This document shows, piece after piece, positions 1 to 8,134 of a DNA stretch of 19,180 bases. Position 1 is the first letter of the stretch. Each line of letters starts with the position of its first letter. Position numbers and translations under genes: made by a program. Origin of the DNA: an uncultured Muribaculaceae bacterium (GTDB taxonomy: Bacteria; Bacteroidota; Bacteroidia; Bacteroidales; Muribaculaceae); the NCBI GenBank assembly GCA_934663645.1, contig CAKUKR010000042.1, forward strand, positions 1-19,180, given 5' to 3'. The notes beneath the pieces are model-generated. The model searched no databases and was not told the origin of the DNA. It saw only the letters and a program-made list of their open reading frames with translations.

Positions 1-232
1 AGTATTCCACAGGCGCGTCATTCGCCATTTCTACCTGATTTACACCAGATTGCGGCAGACGAAGCCCGAAACTTTCGGACGTGTTGACCCACCAAATGTT
101 GCCAGCATAAAATGACGGCAGCTTTATGCCGATTGACTCTTTCGGGAAACAAATGACACCCTGGTCAACCTTGCCAAGGTATTTGGCATACTCTATGCGC
201 ATTTTGCCCTGCATCATTTCCTCGTATGCCAT
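1..232 (-). CDS. Unidentified protein, N-terminal part only (runs off the left edge)
   Basis: An open frame starts with ATG at 232 and continues for 77 codons to the edge without a stop, so only the N-terminus is visible. It begins MAYEEMMQGKMRIEYAKYLG and later contains GNIWWVNTSESFGLRLP; there is no signal peptide or membrane segment, and I do not recognise the family. The start is supported by AGGA at 241-238, five bases before the ATG, and by its place 20 bases after the mfd stop. By my count positions 1-230 contain 108 G or C (47%), while sampled 60-base blocks of mfd hold 36 to 43 (60-72%). The base composition therefore differs from its neighbour, which would fit recent acquisition. 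That it is coding is inferred from the unbroken frame, start signal and plausible protein composition. Confidence 0.6.
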   Translation of the reverse strand, partial: MAYEEMMQGKMRIEYAKYLGKVDQGVICFPKESIGIKLPSFYAGNIWWVNTSESFGLRLPQSGVNQVEMANDAPVEY

Positions 233-237
233 TGATG

Positions 238-241
238 TCCT
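238..241 (-). promoter_or_regulatory. Ribosome binding site of the left-edge gene
   Basis: AGGA on the minus strand lies five bases upstream of the ATG at 232. It decides the start, because two further ATG codons follow within seven codons. Most other starts in this window have no clear Shine-Dalgarno sequence. Confidence 0.45.
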
Positions 242-252
242 GAGGCGGGTGT

Positions 253-3200
253 TTATGGAGCTGTGGGCAGCGAGAGGATGGTCTGCAATATGGATAGGGC
301 CTCGGCGGTCGTGGTCACGCCGTCAACTACCATTGAGCGTTTGCCGCGCACCTCGCGCAGGTTGGTGCGGCGGAAGTTCAGCTGCAGGTATGTCAGCATG
401 CGGCCGAAAGCGGCAGACTGGTAGTAGGCCTTGTTGTCGTCGCGGACGAAATAGAGGTACATCTTTCCGCCTTTGAGGTTGATGCGCTCGATGCCGAGGC
501 GCACGGCGGCGCGGCGCAGCGGCACTATGCGTATAAGCTCCTCGGTGGTTTCGGGTATCGCGCCGAAGCGGTCGATGAGGTTGTCGCGGAAAGTCTGCAT
601 CTGCTCGTCGCTCTCCATGTTGTCGAGCTGCTGATAGAGTGAGATGCGCTCGCTCTCCTGCGGCACGTATGACGGCGGCAGCATGAGCTGCAGGTCGCTT
701 TCCACCTGGCAGTCTGCGACAAACTCCTCGTCGCGGCCGGCGGCGGCATCGGTGAACGTGTCTCCAAACTCTTCGGTCTTCAGCTCCAGGACAGCCTCCT
801 TGAGTATGCGCTGGTACGCCTCATACCCGAGGTCGGCGATGAATCCGCTCTGCTCTGCGCCGAGCAGGTTGCCGGCGCCGCGTATGTCGAGGTCTTGCAT
901 GGCGATGTGTATGCCAGAGCCGAGGTCGGAGAAACTCTCGATGGCCTGCAGTCGTCGTTTCGCCTCGGCTGTGAGGGGGAAACCCGGGGGCGTGAGCAGG
1001 TAGCAGAACGCCTTGCGCGAGGAGCGTCCGACACGGCCGCGCAGCTGGTGCAGCTCGCTGAGGCCGAAATTCTGCGCCGAGTCGATGATGATCGTGTTCA
1101 CGTTGGGCATGTCCACGCCGTTCTCCACTATGGTGGTGGAGAGGAGTATGTCATACTTGCCGGCGGAGAAGTCGCAGATAGACTGCTCGAGTGTCTCAGG
1201 CGGCATCTGCCCATGGCCTATCACTATCCGTATGCGCGGTATGAGCCGCTCCAGGCGGTTCTTCAGGTCGGTGAGGCGGTCTATGCGGTTGGCTATGAAG
1301 AAGACCTGTCCTCCACGGCTCACCTCAAAGTTGATGGCTTCTGCCACGATGTCGTCGCTGAATGGGGCGACGTTGGTGACAATGGGCTGACGGTTGGCCG
1401 GCGGCGTGTTGAGCGAGCTGAGGTCGCGGGCGCCCATTAGCGAGAACTGCAGAGTGCGCGGTATCGGGGTCGCGCTCATGGTGAGCGTATCCACATTGAC
1501 TTTCAGCTGCTTGAGCTTGTCTTTGACCGCCACGCCGAATTTCTGCTCCTCGTCTACGACCAGCAGCCCTAGATCCTTGAAACGGACGCTCTTGCCGATG
1601 AGCTTGTGTGTGCCGATGATGATGTCTATCTTGCCCTCGGCCAGGTCGGCGAGTATCTGCTTGGTTTCCTTGGGCTTGCGGGCGCGAGAGAGGTAGTCCA
1701 CGCGCACGGGCATATCCTTGAGCCGCTCGGAGAATGTCTTGTAGTGCTGCATGGCGAGGACAGTCGTCGGCACAAGCACAGCAGTCTGCTTGTTGTCTGC
1801 GGCAGCCTTGAACGCTGCGCGGACAGCGATTTCGGTTTTGCCGAAGCCCACGTCGCCGCATACGAGGCGGTCCATGGGGCGGGGCGACTCCATGTCGGCC
1901 TTGACAGCCGCGACGGCCTTGACCTGGTCTGGCGTGTCCTCATACTGGAAGCCAGCCTCTAGCTCATGCTGCATATACGAGTCTGGGGAGAAGCTGAAGC
2001 CCTTCTCCTCGCGGCGTGCGGCATAGAGCTTTATGAGGTCGCGTGCAATGTCCTTGACGTGCGTCTTGGTGCGCTCCTTAATCTTGTTCCACGCGCCTCC
2101 GCCCAGCTTGCTGACACGAGGCGGCACGCCCTCCTTGCCACGGTACTTAGACAGCTTGTGCAGCGAGTGTATGCTTACATATACAGTGTCGTTGTCCTGG
2201 TACACGAGCTTGATCATCTCCTGCGTGACATCGCCCATGGGCATGCGCACGAGCCCGGCAAACCGCCCTATGCCGTGGTCGATATGGACGATGTAGTCGC
2301 CGGTCTCGATGCGGCTCAGCTCCTTGAGGCTCATGGCCAGCTTGCCGCTGCGTGCGCGGTCAGAGCGCAGCTGGTAGCGGTGGAAACGGTCGAATATCTG
2401 GTGGTCGGTGAACAGGCATACTCGGTTCTGTGTGTCTACAAACCCCTGGTGCAGCGTCGACTCCACGGGCGTGAAGGGGATGTTGTCGCCGCGCTCGTCG
2501 AAGATAGTGCGCAGACGCTCGTTCTGTTGCGGGTTGTCGCTGAGTATGAATAGCGAGTACCCCTCGGCGAGCAGCCCGGAGAACGACTCGGAGATAAGCT
2601 CGAAATTCTTGTGGTACAGCACCTGCGGCTTGCAGTCGATAGTCACCGTTGCCGAGGGGCGGAAGTCGGGAGTGTCGGAAGCCGCGCCGTACTGCACGAT
2701 GCGGAATGACTTCAGCCGCGAGATGAACGCCTCTGCATCAACGAGATGCCTCATGGCATCCGGCTCCCCCTCGCCGCTCTCGATGACAGCGTGCGAGAGC
2801 TGTGTGGCGCACACTTCGCGGACGGAGGAAAGCGTCCACGCCACAGACTGGCAGTAGACCACCGTGGCGTCGGCAAGGGTGTCGAGCAGCGAAACGCCCT
2901 CTGCCTGTTCCTGTGTGTTGGCGGGGACTACGGTAGCAGCGTTGCAGCGTTGCTCCGACAGCTGCGTCTCGACATTGAAGGTGCGTATGGAGTCTATTTC
3001 GTCATCGAAAAAGTCTATGCGGTACGGCAGCTCGTTGGCGTATGAGAACACGTCGAGTATCGAGCCTCGCGAGGCGAACTGCCCTGGCTCGTAGACATAG
3101 TCTACGGAAACGAAGCCGAGTTCGCGCAGCCGGTCGATGCAGTCCTGGCGTATGCACTTGTCACCGGCGGCAAAAGAGAGGCAGTTGCGCTCCATAGCCT

Positions 3201-3603
3201 CCGGCTCGGGGACTTTCTCTGCCACCGCTTCGGGATAGGTGACTATCCAGCGCACCGCTCCCCGGCGCAATGCCTCGAGCGTCTCGGCGCGTAGTATCTG
3301 CGAGGGCGGGTCTGGCTGCCCGTACTTGATGTGGCGGCGGTAGCCCGAGGGGAACAGAGCCACGCTCCCATCGCCGGCGATTGCGGCGATGTCGGTGTAC
3401 ATATACGCGGCAGCATCAGCGTCGTTGGCGATGACGAGAGCCGGGGCGTGCCTTTTCTTCAGCGAGGCTATGACGGCCGCCGGCGCGCTGCCGGCAAGCC
3501 CGGCTATGGCGAGGCTGCGGCACGAGCGGTCGGAGATTGCCGTGTCGATGGCTGCGATGCGTGCCGGTGTCATGAACCGGCTGATGGCTTGGGCCAGTTT
3601 CAT
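253..3603 (-). CDS. mfd: Transcription-repair coupling factor Mfd
   Basis: This cytoplasmic DNA translocase recognises RNA polymerase stalled at DNA damage, pushes it off, and recruits UvrA for nucleotide excision repair. The 1116 residues match the usual length of about 1100-1150. In order: a UvrB-like N-terminal module (the stretch FASRGSILDVFSYANELPYR near 176-195); a CarD-like RNA polymerase interaction domain starting about 430 (GDYIVHIDHGIGRF); a superfamily 2 helicase with Walker A GDVGFGKT at 583-590, DEEQ at 684-687, TMSATPIPRT near 708-717 and motif VI QLRGRVGRS near 853-861; a RecG/Mfd-type translocation motif near 892-922; and the C-terminal TRCF domain after about 970. The ATG lies nine bases after the stop of the S41 protease gene, so the two are probably co-transcribed. 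All helicase motifs are intact. Confidence 0.98.
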   Translation of the reverse strand: MKLAQAISRFMTPARIAAIDTAISDRSCRSLAIAGLAGSAPAAVIASLKKRHAPALVIANDADAAAYMYTDIAAIAGDGSVALFPSGYRRHIKYGQPDPPSQILRAETLEALRRGAVRWIVTYPEAVAEKVPEPEAMERNCLSFAAGDKCIRQDCIDRLRELGFVSVDYVYEPGQFASRGSILDVFSYANELPYRIDFFDDEIDSIRTFNVETQLSEQRCNAATVVPANTQEQAEGVSLLDTLADATVVYCQSVAWTLSSVREVCATQLSHAVIESGEGEPDAMRHLVDAEAFISRLKSFRIVQYGAASDTPDFRPSATVTIDCKPQVLYHKNFELISESFSGLLAEGYSLFILSDNPQQNERLRTIFDERGDNIPFTPVESTLHQGFVDTQNRVCLFTDHQIFDRFHRYQLRSDRARSGKLAMSLKELSRIETGDYIVHIDHGIGRFAGLVRMPMGDVTQEMIKLVYQDNDTVYVSIHSLHKLSKYRGKEGVPPRVSKLGGGAWNKIKERTKTHVKDIARDLIKLYAARREEKGFSFSPDSYMQHELEAGFQYEDTPDQVKAVAAVKADMESPRPMDRLVCGDVGFGKTEIAVRAAFKAAADNKQTAVLVPTTVLAMQHYKTFSERLKDMPVRVDYLSRARKPKETKQILADLAEGKIDIIIGTHKLIGKSVRFKDLGLLVVDEEQKFGVAVKDKLKQLKVNVDTLTMSATPIPRTLQFSLMGARDLSSLNTPPANRQPIVTNVAPFSDDIVAEAINFEVSRGGQVFFIANRIDRLTDLKNRLERLIPRIRIVIGHGQMPPETLEQSICDFSAGKYDILLSTTIVENGVDMPNVNTIIIDSAQNFGLSELHQLRGRVGRSSRKAFCYLLTPPGFPLTAEAKRRLQAIESFSDLGSGIHIAMQDLDIRGAGNLLGAEQSGFIADLGYEAYQRILKEAVLELKTEEFGDTFTDAAAGRDEEFVADCQVESDLQLMLPPSYVPQESERISLYQQLDNMESDEQMQTFRDNLIDRFGAIPETTEELIRIVPLRRAAVRLGIERINLKGGKMYLYFVRDDNKAYYQSAAFGRMLTYLQLNFRRTNLREVRGKRSMVVDGVTTTAEALSILQTILSLPTAP

Positions 3604-3612
3604 GTCGTCTGC

Positions 3613-5277
3613 TTATTTCTTTGCCGAGAGCAATTCCTTGTACCGCTTCGGGTCGTTTAGTATCTCGATGGCGGTCTTGACCCCTTCGTCCGTCTTGAGG
3701 AACTGTATGTGCTGACCGCGAGCATAATAGTAGTGTTCGACTATCTCCATGGCGAGATATTCCGATATTTCCTCGCGCTTCAAGTCGAGGTCGCTCTGCA
3801 GGTCATGCGTCAGAGCCTTGGCAAGCTCGTCAAACTGGCGGCTGATGTCGTCGTTCATATACCCCTCGACCTCGGCTGTCTTGCGCAGGTTGTTTATGCC
3901 CTCCTCGCACACCTTGTCATACTTGAACCTTTCGGGGTCGATGAATTGCTTGAAGTCCTCGTATATCTCGTCGGTTATCACAAACTCCTCGGGTGCGCAG
4001 ATTGTGTCGTGAGTGTTGGCGTAGCGGTTGGCGTAATCGAATATCCAGTTGTCGCGCACCAGGTTGTATATCAGACGGTTTCCCTCGCCCCAGTCGATTT
4101 CGACATCGGGCTTGAGGCCGCCGCCGTCACGCACCTCGCGCCCGGCGCGTGTGTGGAACACGTTGGTCAGCGAGTCGGGCGTGCGGGTGGCATATCCGTT
4201 GGCGTCGCGGTGCGAATAGTCGAGAGCCTGTATGAGGCGGCCCGAGGGGATGTAGTATTTCGCGGTCGTATACTTGATCAGCTCGTTGTAGGGGAGCGGC
4301 CGTGTGGTCTGCACAAGCCCCTTGCCGAAGCTGCGGCTGCCGGCCAGCACGCCACGGTCGAGGTCCTGGATTGCGCCGGCTGTCACCTCGGAGGACGAGG
4401 CCGAGCCGTTGTCTATCAGCACCACGAGAGGCACGTTCTCCAGCAGCGGACGGTGCGTGGTCTTGAATATGCGCTCCTCCTTCTTGCCGCGAGTGCGCAG
4501 CACCTCCGTCCCCTTGGGAAGGAAATAGCCGAGTATGTCAATGGCAGCCTCCAGCAGCCCGCCGCCGTTGCCGCGCAGGTCAAGCACTATGCCGCGCAGG
4601 GGCGCGTTGCGTGTCAGTGCCTCTATAGCGGCTTTCACCTCGTCAGCCGACTTCTCGATATATTGTGTGAGGGTGATATAGCCGATGCCGTCCGCCACCA
4701 TGCCGTAGTACGGCACAGAGGGGCTTTTGACCAGTGCGCGGTCAAAAGTGAACGAGAGTATGCTGTCCGTCACGTACGGGCGTTTCACCTGCAGCGTCAC
4801 CGATGTGCCGGGAGTGCCGCGCATCATCGACACTACCTGGTCTGAAGTCATCCCCCGGGTGGAAGTGGTGTCTACGCGCAGTATCTCGTCGCCGGCACGC
4901 AGCCCGGCACGAGCCGCCGGAGAACCCTCAAACGGGCCGGAGATGTATGTCGCGCCGTCGCGGTAGAGTATGCTCGACCCGATGCCGCCGAACTCGCCGG
5001 TGGTCATGGTCTCGAAATTCTTCCGCTCCTCCACGTTGTAATATTCCGTGTAGGGGTCGATGGTGTACATCATCGTGTTGATGGCGGCATCGAATGTCTT
5101 GTCGATGTCGATAGAGTCCACATAGTTCTGCTGCAGCTCGTTGATGATAGCGGAAAAGGTGTTCATCTTGCGGGCGAGGGCAGCGTCTGCGCTCTTCTGA
5201 GCCGATACGACGGCGGTTGGGACTATGAGGGCGGCTATTGCGGCAAATGCGGCATAGCGCAGTCTTGGGGTCAGCAT
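3613..5277 (-). CDS. S41 family C-terminal processing peptidase (Ctp/Prc type), secreted
   Basis: A serine protease that trims or degrades exported proteins. The N-terminus is a signal peptide (MLTPRLR followed by an Ala/Ile/Val-rich core, likely cut after VSA at 26), so it acts beyond the inner membrane. A PDZ domain covers about 95-166 (GGIGSS...SPAARAGLRAGDEILRV). The S41 core follows, with VLDLRGNGGG at 231-240, GSASSSE at 291-297 and SRSFGKG at 314-320. By family comparison the Ser-Lys dyad is Ser294 and Lys319, with the usual spacing of 25. A charged tail of about 150 residues follows the peptidase domain; long tails are common in Bacteroidota members, and total length 554 is normal for them. 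It lies 35 bases after nadB and nine before mfd. The physiological substrate cannot be read from the sequence. Confidence 0.95.
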   Translation of the reverse strand: MLTPRLRYAAFAAIAALIVPTAVVSAQKSADAALARKMNTFSAIINELQQNYVDSIDIDKTFDAAINTMMYTIDPYTEYYNVEERKNFETMTTGEFGGIGSSILYRDGATYISGPFEGSPAARAGLRAGDEILRVDTTSTRGMTSDQVVSMMRGTPGTSVTLQVKRPYVTDSILSFTFDRALVKSPSVPYYGMVADGIGYITLTQYIEKSADEVKAAIEALTRNAPLRGIVLDLRGNGGGLLEAAIDILGYFLPKGTEVLRTRGKKEERIFKTTHRPLLENVPLVVLIDNGSASSSEVTAGAIQDLDRGVLAGSRSFGKGLVQTTRPLPYNELIKYTTAKYYIPSGRLIQALDYSHRDANGYATRTPDSLTNVFHTRAGREVRDGGGLKPDVEIDWGEGNRLIYNLVRDNWIFDYANRYANTHDTICAPEEFVITDEIYEDFKQFIDPERFKYDKVCEEGINNLRKTAEVEGYMNDDISRQFDELAKALTHDLQSDLDLKREEISEYLAMEIVEHYYYARGQHIQFLKTDEGVKTAIEILNDPKRYKELLSAKK

Positions 5278-5312
5278 ATTTCGTTGTTAATGTATGTGTG
5301 TCAGTTTGTTTC

Positions 5313-6881
5313 TCACTTGTGGGGATAGTCCACGGTGTAGTGCAGGCCGCGGCTCTCCTTGCGCTCCATGGCTTGGCGCATGATGAGGTATGCCACGTTG
5401 ATGATGTTGCGCAGCTCGCACAGCTCGCGCGAGGGCTTGCTCACCTTGAAGAGGCGTTCCGTCTCCTCGTAGAGGATGTCGAGGCGGCTCCATGCACGCT
5501 TGAGGCGCAGGTCGCTGCGCACTATGCCCACATAGTAGCCCATTATCTGGTTGACCTCCTTGACGCTCTGGGTGATGAGCACCATCTCCTCGGGGTGCGC
5601 CGTCCCCTCGTCGTTCCATTCGGGGATGTCGTTGCGCAGGTCGTAGGCGGCGATGTTGGCAGAGGCGTGCTTGGCAGCAGCGTCGGCGTATACGACAGCC
5701 TCGATGAGCGAGTTGGACGCCAGGCGGTTGCCGCCGTGCAGCCCGGTGCGGCTGCACTCGCCCAGGGCGTACAGCCGCTTGATGGACGACTCGCCGTTGA
5801 GGTCAACGGCAATGCCGCCGCAGAGGTAGTGCGCCGTCGGGGTGACGGGTATCATGTCGCGGGTGATGTCGATGCCCAGCGATAGGCACTTCTCGTAGAT
5901 GGTGGGGAAGTGGCGGCGTGTCTCGTCGGGGTCTTTGGCGGTCACGTCGAGGTATACATGGTCCGTGCCGTGGAGCTTCATCTCCGAGTCGATGGCACGC
6001 GCCACGATGTCACGCGGCGCGAGCGACAGGCGCGGGTCGTATTTCTGCATGAACTCGTTGCCGTCCAGGTCGCGCAGCACTGCGCCGTAGCCGCGCATCG
6101 CCTCCGTGATGAGGAACGAGGGGCGGTCGCCCGGGTGGTAGAGAGCCGTGGGGTGGAACTGTATGAACTCCATGTCGCGGACAGTGCCCTTGGCGCGGTA
6201 TACCATGGCGATGCCGTCGCCGGTGGCGATGAGCGGGTTGGTAGTGGTGGTGTATACAGCTCCCACGCCGCCGGTGGCCATGACCGTGATGCGGGCCAGG
6301 AACGTCTCGACCGCGCCAGTCTGCTCGTCGAGCACGTATGCGCCGTAACAGCAGATGTCGGGAGTGCGCCGCGTCACGGTGCGCCCCAGGTGGTGCTGCG
6401 TGATGATTTCCACGGCGAAATGGTGCTCATAAATGTCGATGTTGGGAGTGTCCTTGACGCGCTTCACGAGCGACATCTGTATCTCCGCGCCCGTGTTGTC
6501 GGCATGGTGGAGTATCCGGAACTCGGAGTGGCCGCCCTCGCGGTGGAGGTCAAACGTGCCGTCCTCCTTCTTGTCGAAGTCCACTCCCCAGGCTATGAGC
6601 TGGCGTATCTGCTCCGGGGCCTCGGTGACCACCTTGCGCACCGCTGCCGGGTCGGAGAGCCAGTCGCCGGCGACCATGGTGTCATGGATATGCTTGTCGA
6701 AGTCGTCGAGCTCGAGGTTGGTGACGCTCGCCACGCCCCCCTGCGCGAAATAAGTGTTGGCCTCGTCGAGCGTGGTCTTGCATATCAGGGCGACACTGGC
6801 TCCCGTGGCTGCCACTTTCAGGGCAAAGCTCATGCCGGCGATGCCTGAACCTATCACTATGTAGTCGTAACTGTGTGTCAT
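5313..6881 (-). CDS. nadB: L-aspartate oxidase NadB
   Basis: This FAD enzyme oxidises L-aspartate to iminoaspartate, the first step of de novo NAD synthesis; the product is used by quinolinate synthase NadA. The FAD dinucleotide-binding motif GSGIAGMS is at 11-18. The residues known to matter in the E. coli enzyme fall in the expected places: EFIQFHP with His243, APRD with Arg290, TAHYLCGG with His351, and GGNRLASNS with Arg386. GECSRTGLHGGNRLASNSL around 374-392 is the flavin-contact signature of the NadB/SdhA family. The 522 residues match NadB and are shorter than succinate dehydrogenase flavoprotein subunits, and no sdhB or frdB is nearby. nadA and nadC are not in the window. It follows the DUF4294 gene by 55 bases, where I see no promoter. 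Confidence 0.96.
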   Translation of the reverse strand: MTHSYDYIVIGSGIAGMSFALKVAATGASVALICKTTLDEANTYFAQGGVASVTNLELDDFDKHIHDTMVAGDWLSDPAAVRKVVTEAPEQIRQLIAWGVDFDKKEDGTFDLHREGGHSEFRILHHADNTGAEIQMSLVKRVKDTPNIDIYEHHFAVEIITQHHLGRTVTRRTPDICCYGAYVLDEQTGAVETFLARITVMATGGVGAVYTTTTNPLIATGDGIAMVYRAKGTVRDMEFIQFHPTALYHPGDRPSFLITEAMRGYGAVLRDLDGNEFMQKYDPRLSLAPRDIVARAIDSEMKLHGTDHVYLDVTAKDPDETRRHFPTIYEKCLSLGIDITRDMIPVTPTAHYLCGGIAVDLNGESSIKRLYALGECSRTGLHGGNRLASNSLIEAVVYADAAAKHASANIAAYDLRNDIPEWNDEGTAHPEEMVLITQSVKEVNQIMGYYVGIVRSDLRLKRAWSRLDILYEETERLFKVSKPSRELCELRNIINVAYLIMRQAMERKESRGLHYTVDYPHK

Positions 6882-6936
6882 TGTTGATGAGTATGTATTG
6901 TCTGTCTTGGGTTTCGTATTTGGGGTTGCGGACGGG

Positions 6937-7587
6937 CTACAACGCTCCCTGCTCTATGAGTATCGCCACCCGCTCGATTATGGCATCCTCGTGGTTGCTC
7001 TGCGGGCGGAAGTCCACCTTCATGTTCATGCCGAAAAAACGGCCGAAGGTCTGCCAGAACCCGGCGCGGAACGAGCCGAGGAACGCCTTGACGATGTTGT
7101 ATGACGACTGGTTGGTCTCACGGTTGATGAGCTTGAGCATCATCTTGCCCTGTCCCTTGGTCATCTTCTTGATGACCGGTTTGTATTTCTCGAATATGTC
7201 ATGCTCGAGTCGTTTCAGGTGCGCCTCGCGCTGCTTCTTGTCGGGAATGGTCTGTATGTACTCGTATGTCTCGCACAGCGTGCGGTACGCCAGCTTGGCA
7301 TACGGCAACGTCTTGCGCACGTCGCGCACTGTCCGCCAGTAGAATTCCTCCTCCTTCTTGTTTTTGAACACCATGGGCGGGAACACGTACACGTCGCGTA
7401 TGTACGTCATCACCACATTGTCGCCGTATTCATCGACAAACCGCTTGTAGCCCGTATACACCTGCACCTTGATGCGCATGTCGGGCAGCTCGTCTCCGTC
7501 GGTGGCAGCGGCAGCGTTGGCATGGTTGTCGGTGGCGAAAACAAGCGCGAGCAGGAAGCTGAAAAGTATGGCGGTACACCTTTCCAT
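6937..7587 (-). CDS. DUF4294 family protein, predicted exported
   Basis: The 216 residues match what I know of DUF4294, a Bacteroidota-restricted family of unknown function. Recognisable blocks are VRDVRKTLPYAKLAYRTL around 88-105, KKMTKGQGKMMLKLINRET around 139-157, and a C-terminal region with SFRAGFWQTFGRFFG. The first 25 or so residues (MERCTAILFSFLLALVFA then Ala-rich) look like a signal peptide, so it is probably periplasmic or outer-membrane associated; no lipobox is seen. Its ATG lies one base after the stop of the WbqC-like gene, so translation is probably coupled. The protein is basic and helix-rich, with no enzyme motif that I can identify. Function is unknown; the tight link to lepB suggests an envelope role, which is inference. 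Confidence 0.85.
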   Translation of the reverse strand: MERCTAILFSFLLALVFATDNHANAAAATDGDELPDMRIKVQVYTGYKRFVDEYGDNVVMTYIRDVYVFPPMVFKNKKEEEFYWRTVRDVRKTLPYAKLAYRTLCETYEYIQTIPDKKQREAHLKRLEHDIFEKYKPVIKKMTKGQGKMMLKLINRETNQSSYNIVKAFLGSFRAGFWQTFGRFFGMNMKVDFRPQSNHEDAIIERVAILIEQGAL

Positions 7588-7588
7588 A

Positions 7589-8134
7589 TCAAGAGAGTAA
7601 CGGACGCGCTATCAGGAATATTGCGTCAGGGCCGTAACGGAACAGGTAGTGCAGCGCCGAGAGGCGCAGGGCATCTGCCGAAGCCTCGGCATCGTACTGC
7701 GCGGCGTAGCCGGCCAGGCGGCCGCGGGTCGCGGCATCGGCGGAGGCTATCTGCGGGGCGAGCGCGTCGAGATGCAGGTGACGCCGCACTGCCGCGTCGA
7801 TGCCGGCGGCGATGTCTGCCAGCCGTGTGAGCGAGCGGTCGCCCACCGTGGCAAGCACCTCGGGGGCGAAGTGCTGGTAATACGGCGTGCGCCCGTATGC
7901 GGCATTGATTGCGCCGAGGTGGACGTGCCGCCAGTTGCGCGTGTCGTCCACTTCCAGCGTCGCCGGGTCGGCATGGCGCAGCGTGCCCGCGCCGCCGCGC
8001 ACCGGCACGGAGAGCATCCCCCCGCCGGCGGCTGTGTCGATGTATGCACGGTTCCAGCGGCCGCGTTCCGGCACAGTCTCACGGCCGGTGATGCCGGCGG
8101 CATACCACCCGAGAGACGCCATGTACGGTATCAT
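7589..8134 (-). CDS. WbqC-like family protein
   Basis: The family is often annotated as LPS-related but has no settled biochemical function. The 181 residues carry the expected N-terminal pattern (MIPYMASLGWYAAG, then NRAYID and LSVPV) and the central core DDTRNWRHVHLGAINAAYG followed by RTPYYQHFAPEV, the most conserved part of WbqC-like proteins. The C-terminal third is Ala-rich. It has no signal peptide or membrane segment, so it is probably cytoplasmic. It is somewhat shorter than the roughly 200 residues I expect for the family, but both ends look natural. The ATG overlaps the lepB stop in an ATGA, and its own stop is one base before the DUF4294 start. The neighbours are housekeeping genes and not an O-antigen locus, which argues against a role limited to O-antigen. 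Confidence 0.82.
   Translation of the reverse strand: MIPYMASLGWYAAGITGRETVPERGRWNRAYIDTAAGGGMLSVPVRGGAGTLRHADPATLEVDDTRNWRHVHLGAINAAYGRTPYYQHFAPEVLATVGDRSLTRLADIAAGIDAAVRRHLHLDALAPQIASADAATRGRLAGYAAQYDAEASADALRLSALHYLFRYGPDAIFLIARPLLS

Noticed and set aside
3709..4845. Plus-strand open frame of 378 codons opposite the S41 protease gene
   Set aside because: It is a shadow of the real gene; there is no domain pattern and the composition is typical of antisense frames.
5910..6848. Plus-strand open frame of 312 codons opposite nadB
   Set aside because: NadB has all its key residues on the minus strand; the antisense product has no recognisable features.
5313..6881. Succinate dehydrogenase or fumarate reductase flavoprotein in place of NadB
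   Set aside because: The length and the positions of His243, Arg290, His351 and Arg386 fit NadB, and no iron-sulfur or cytochrome subunit gene is adjacent.
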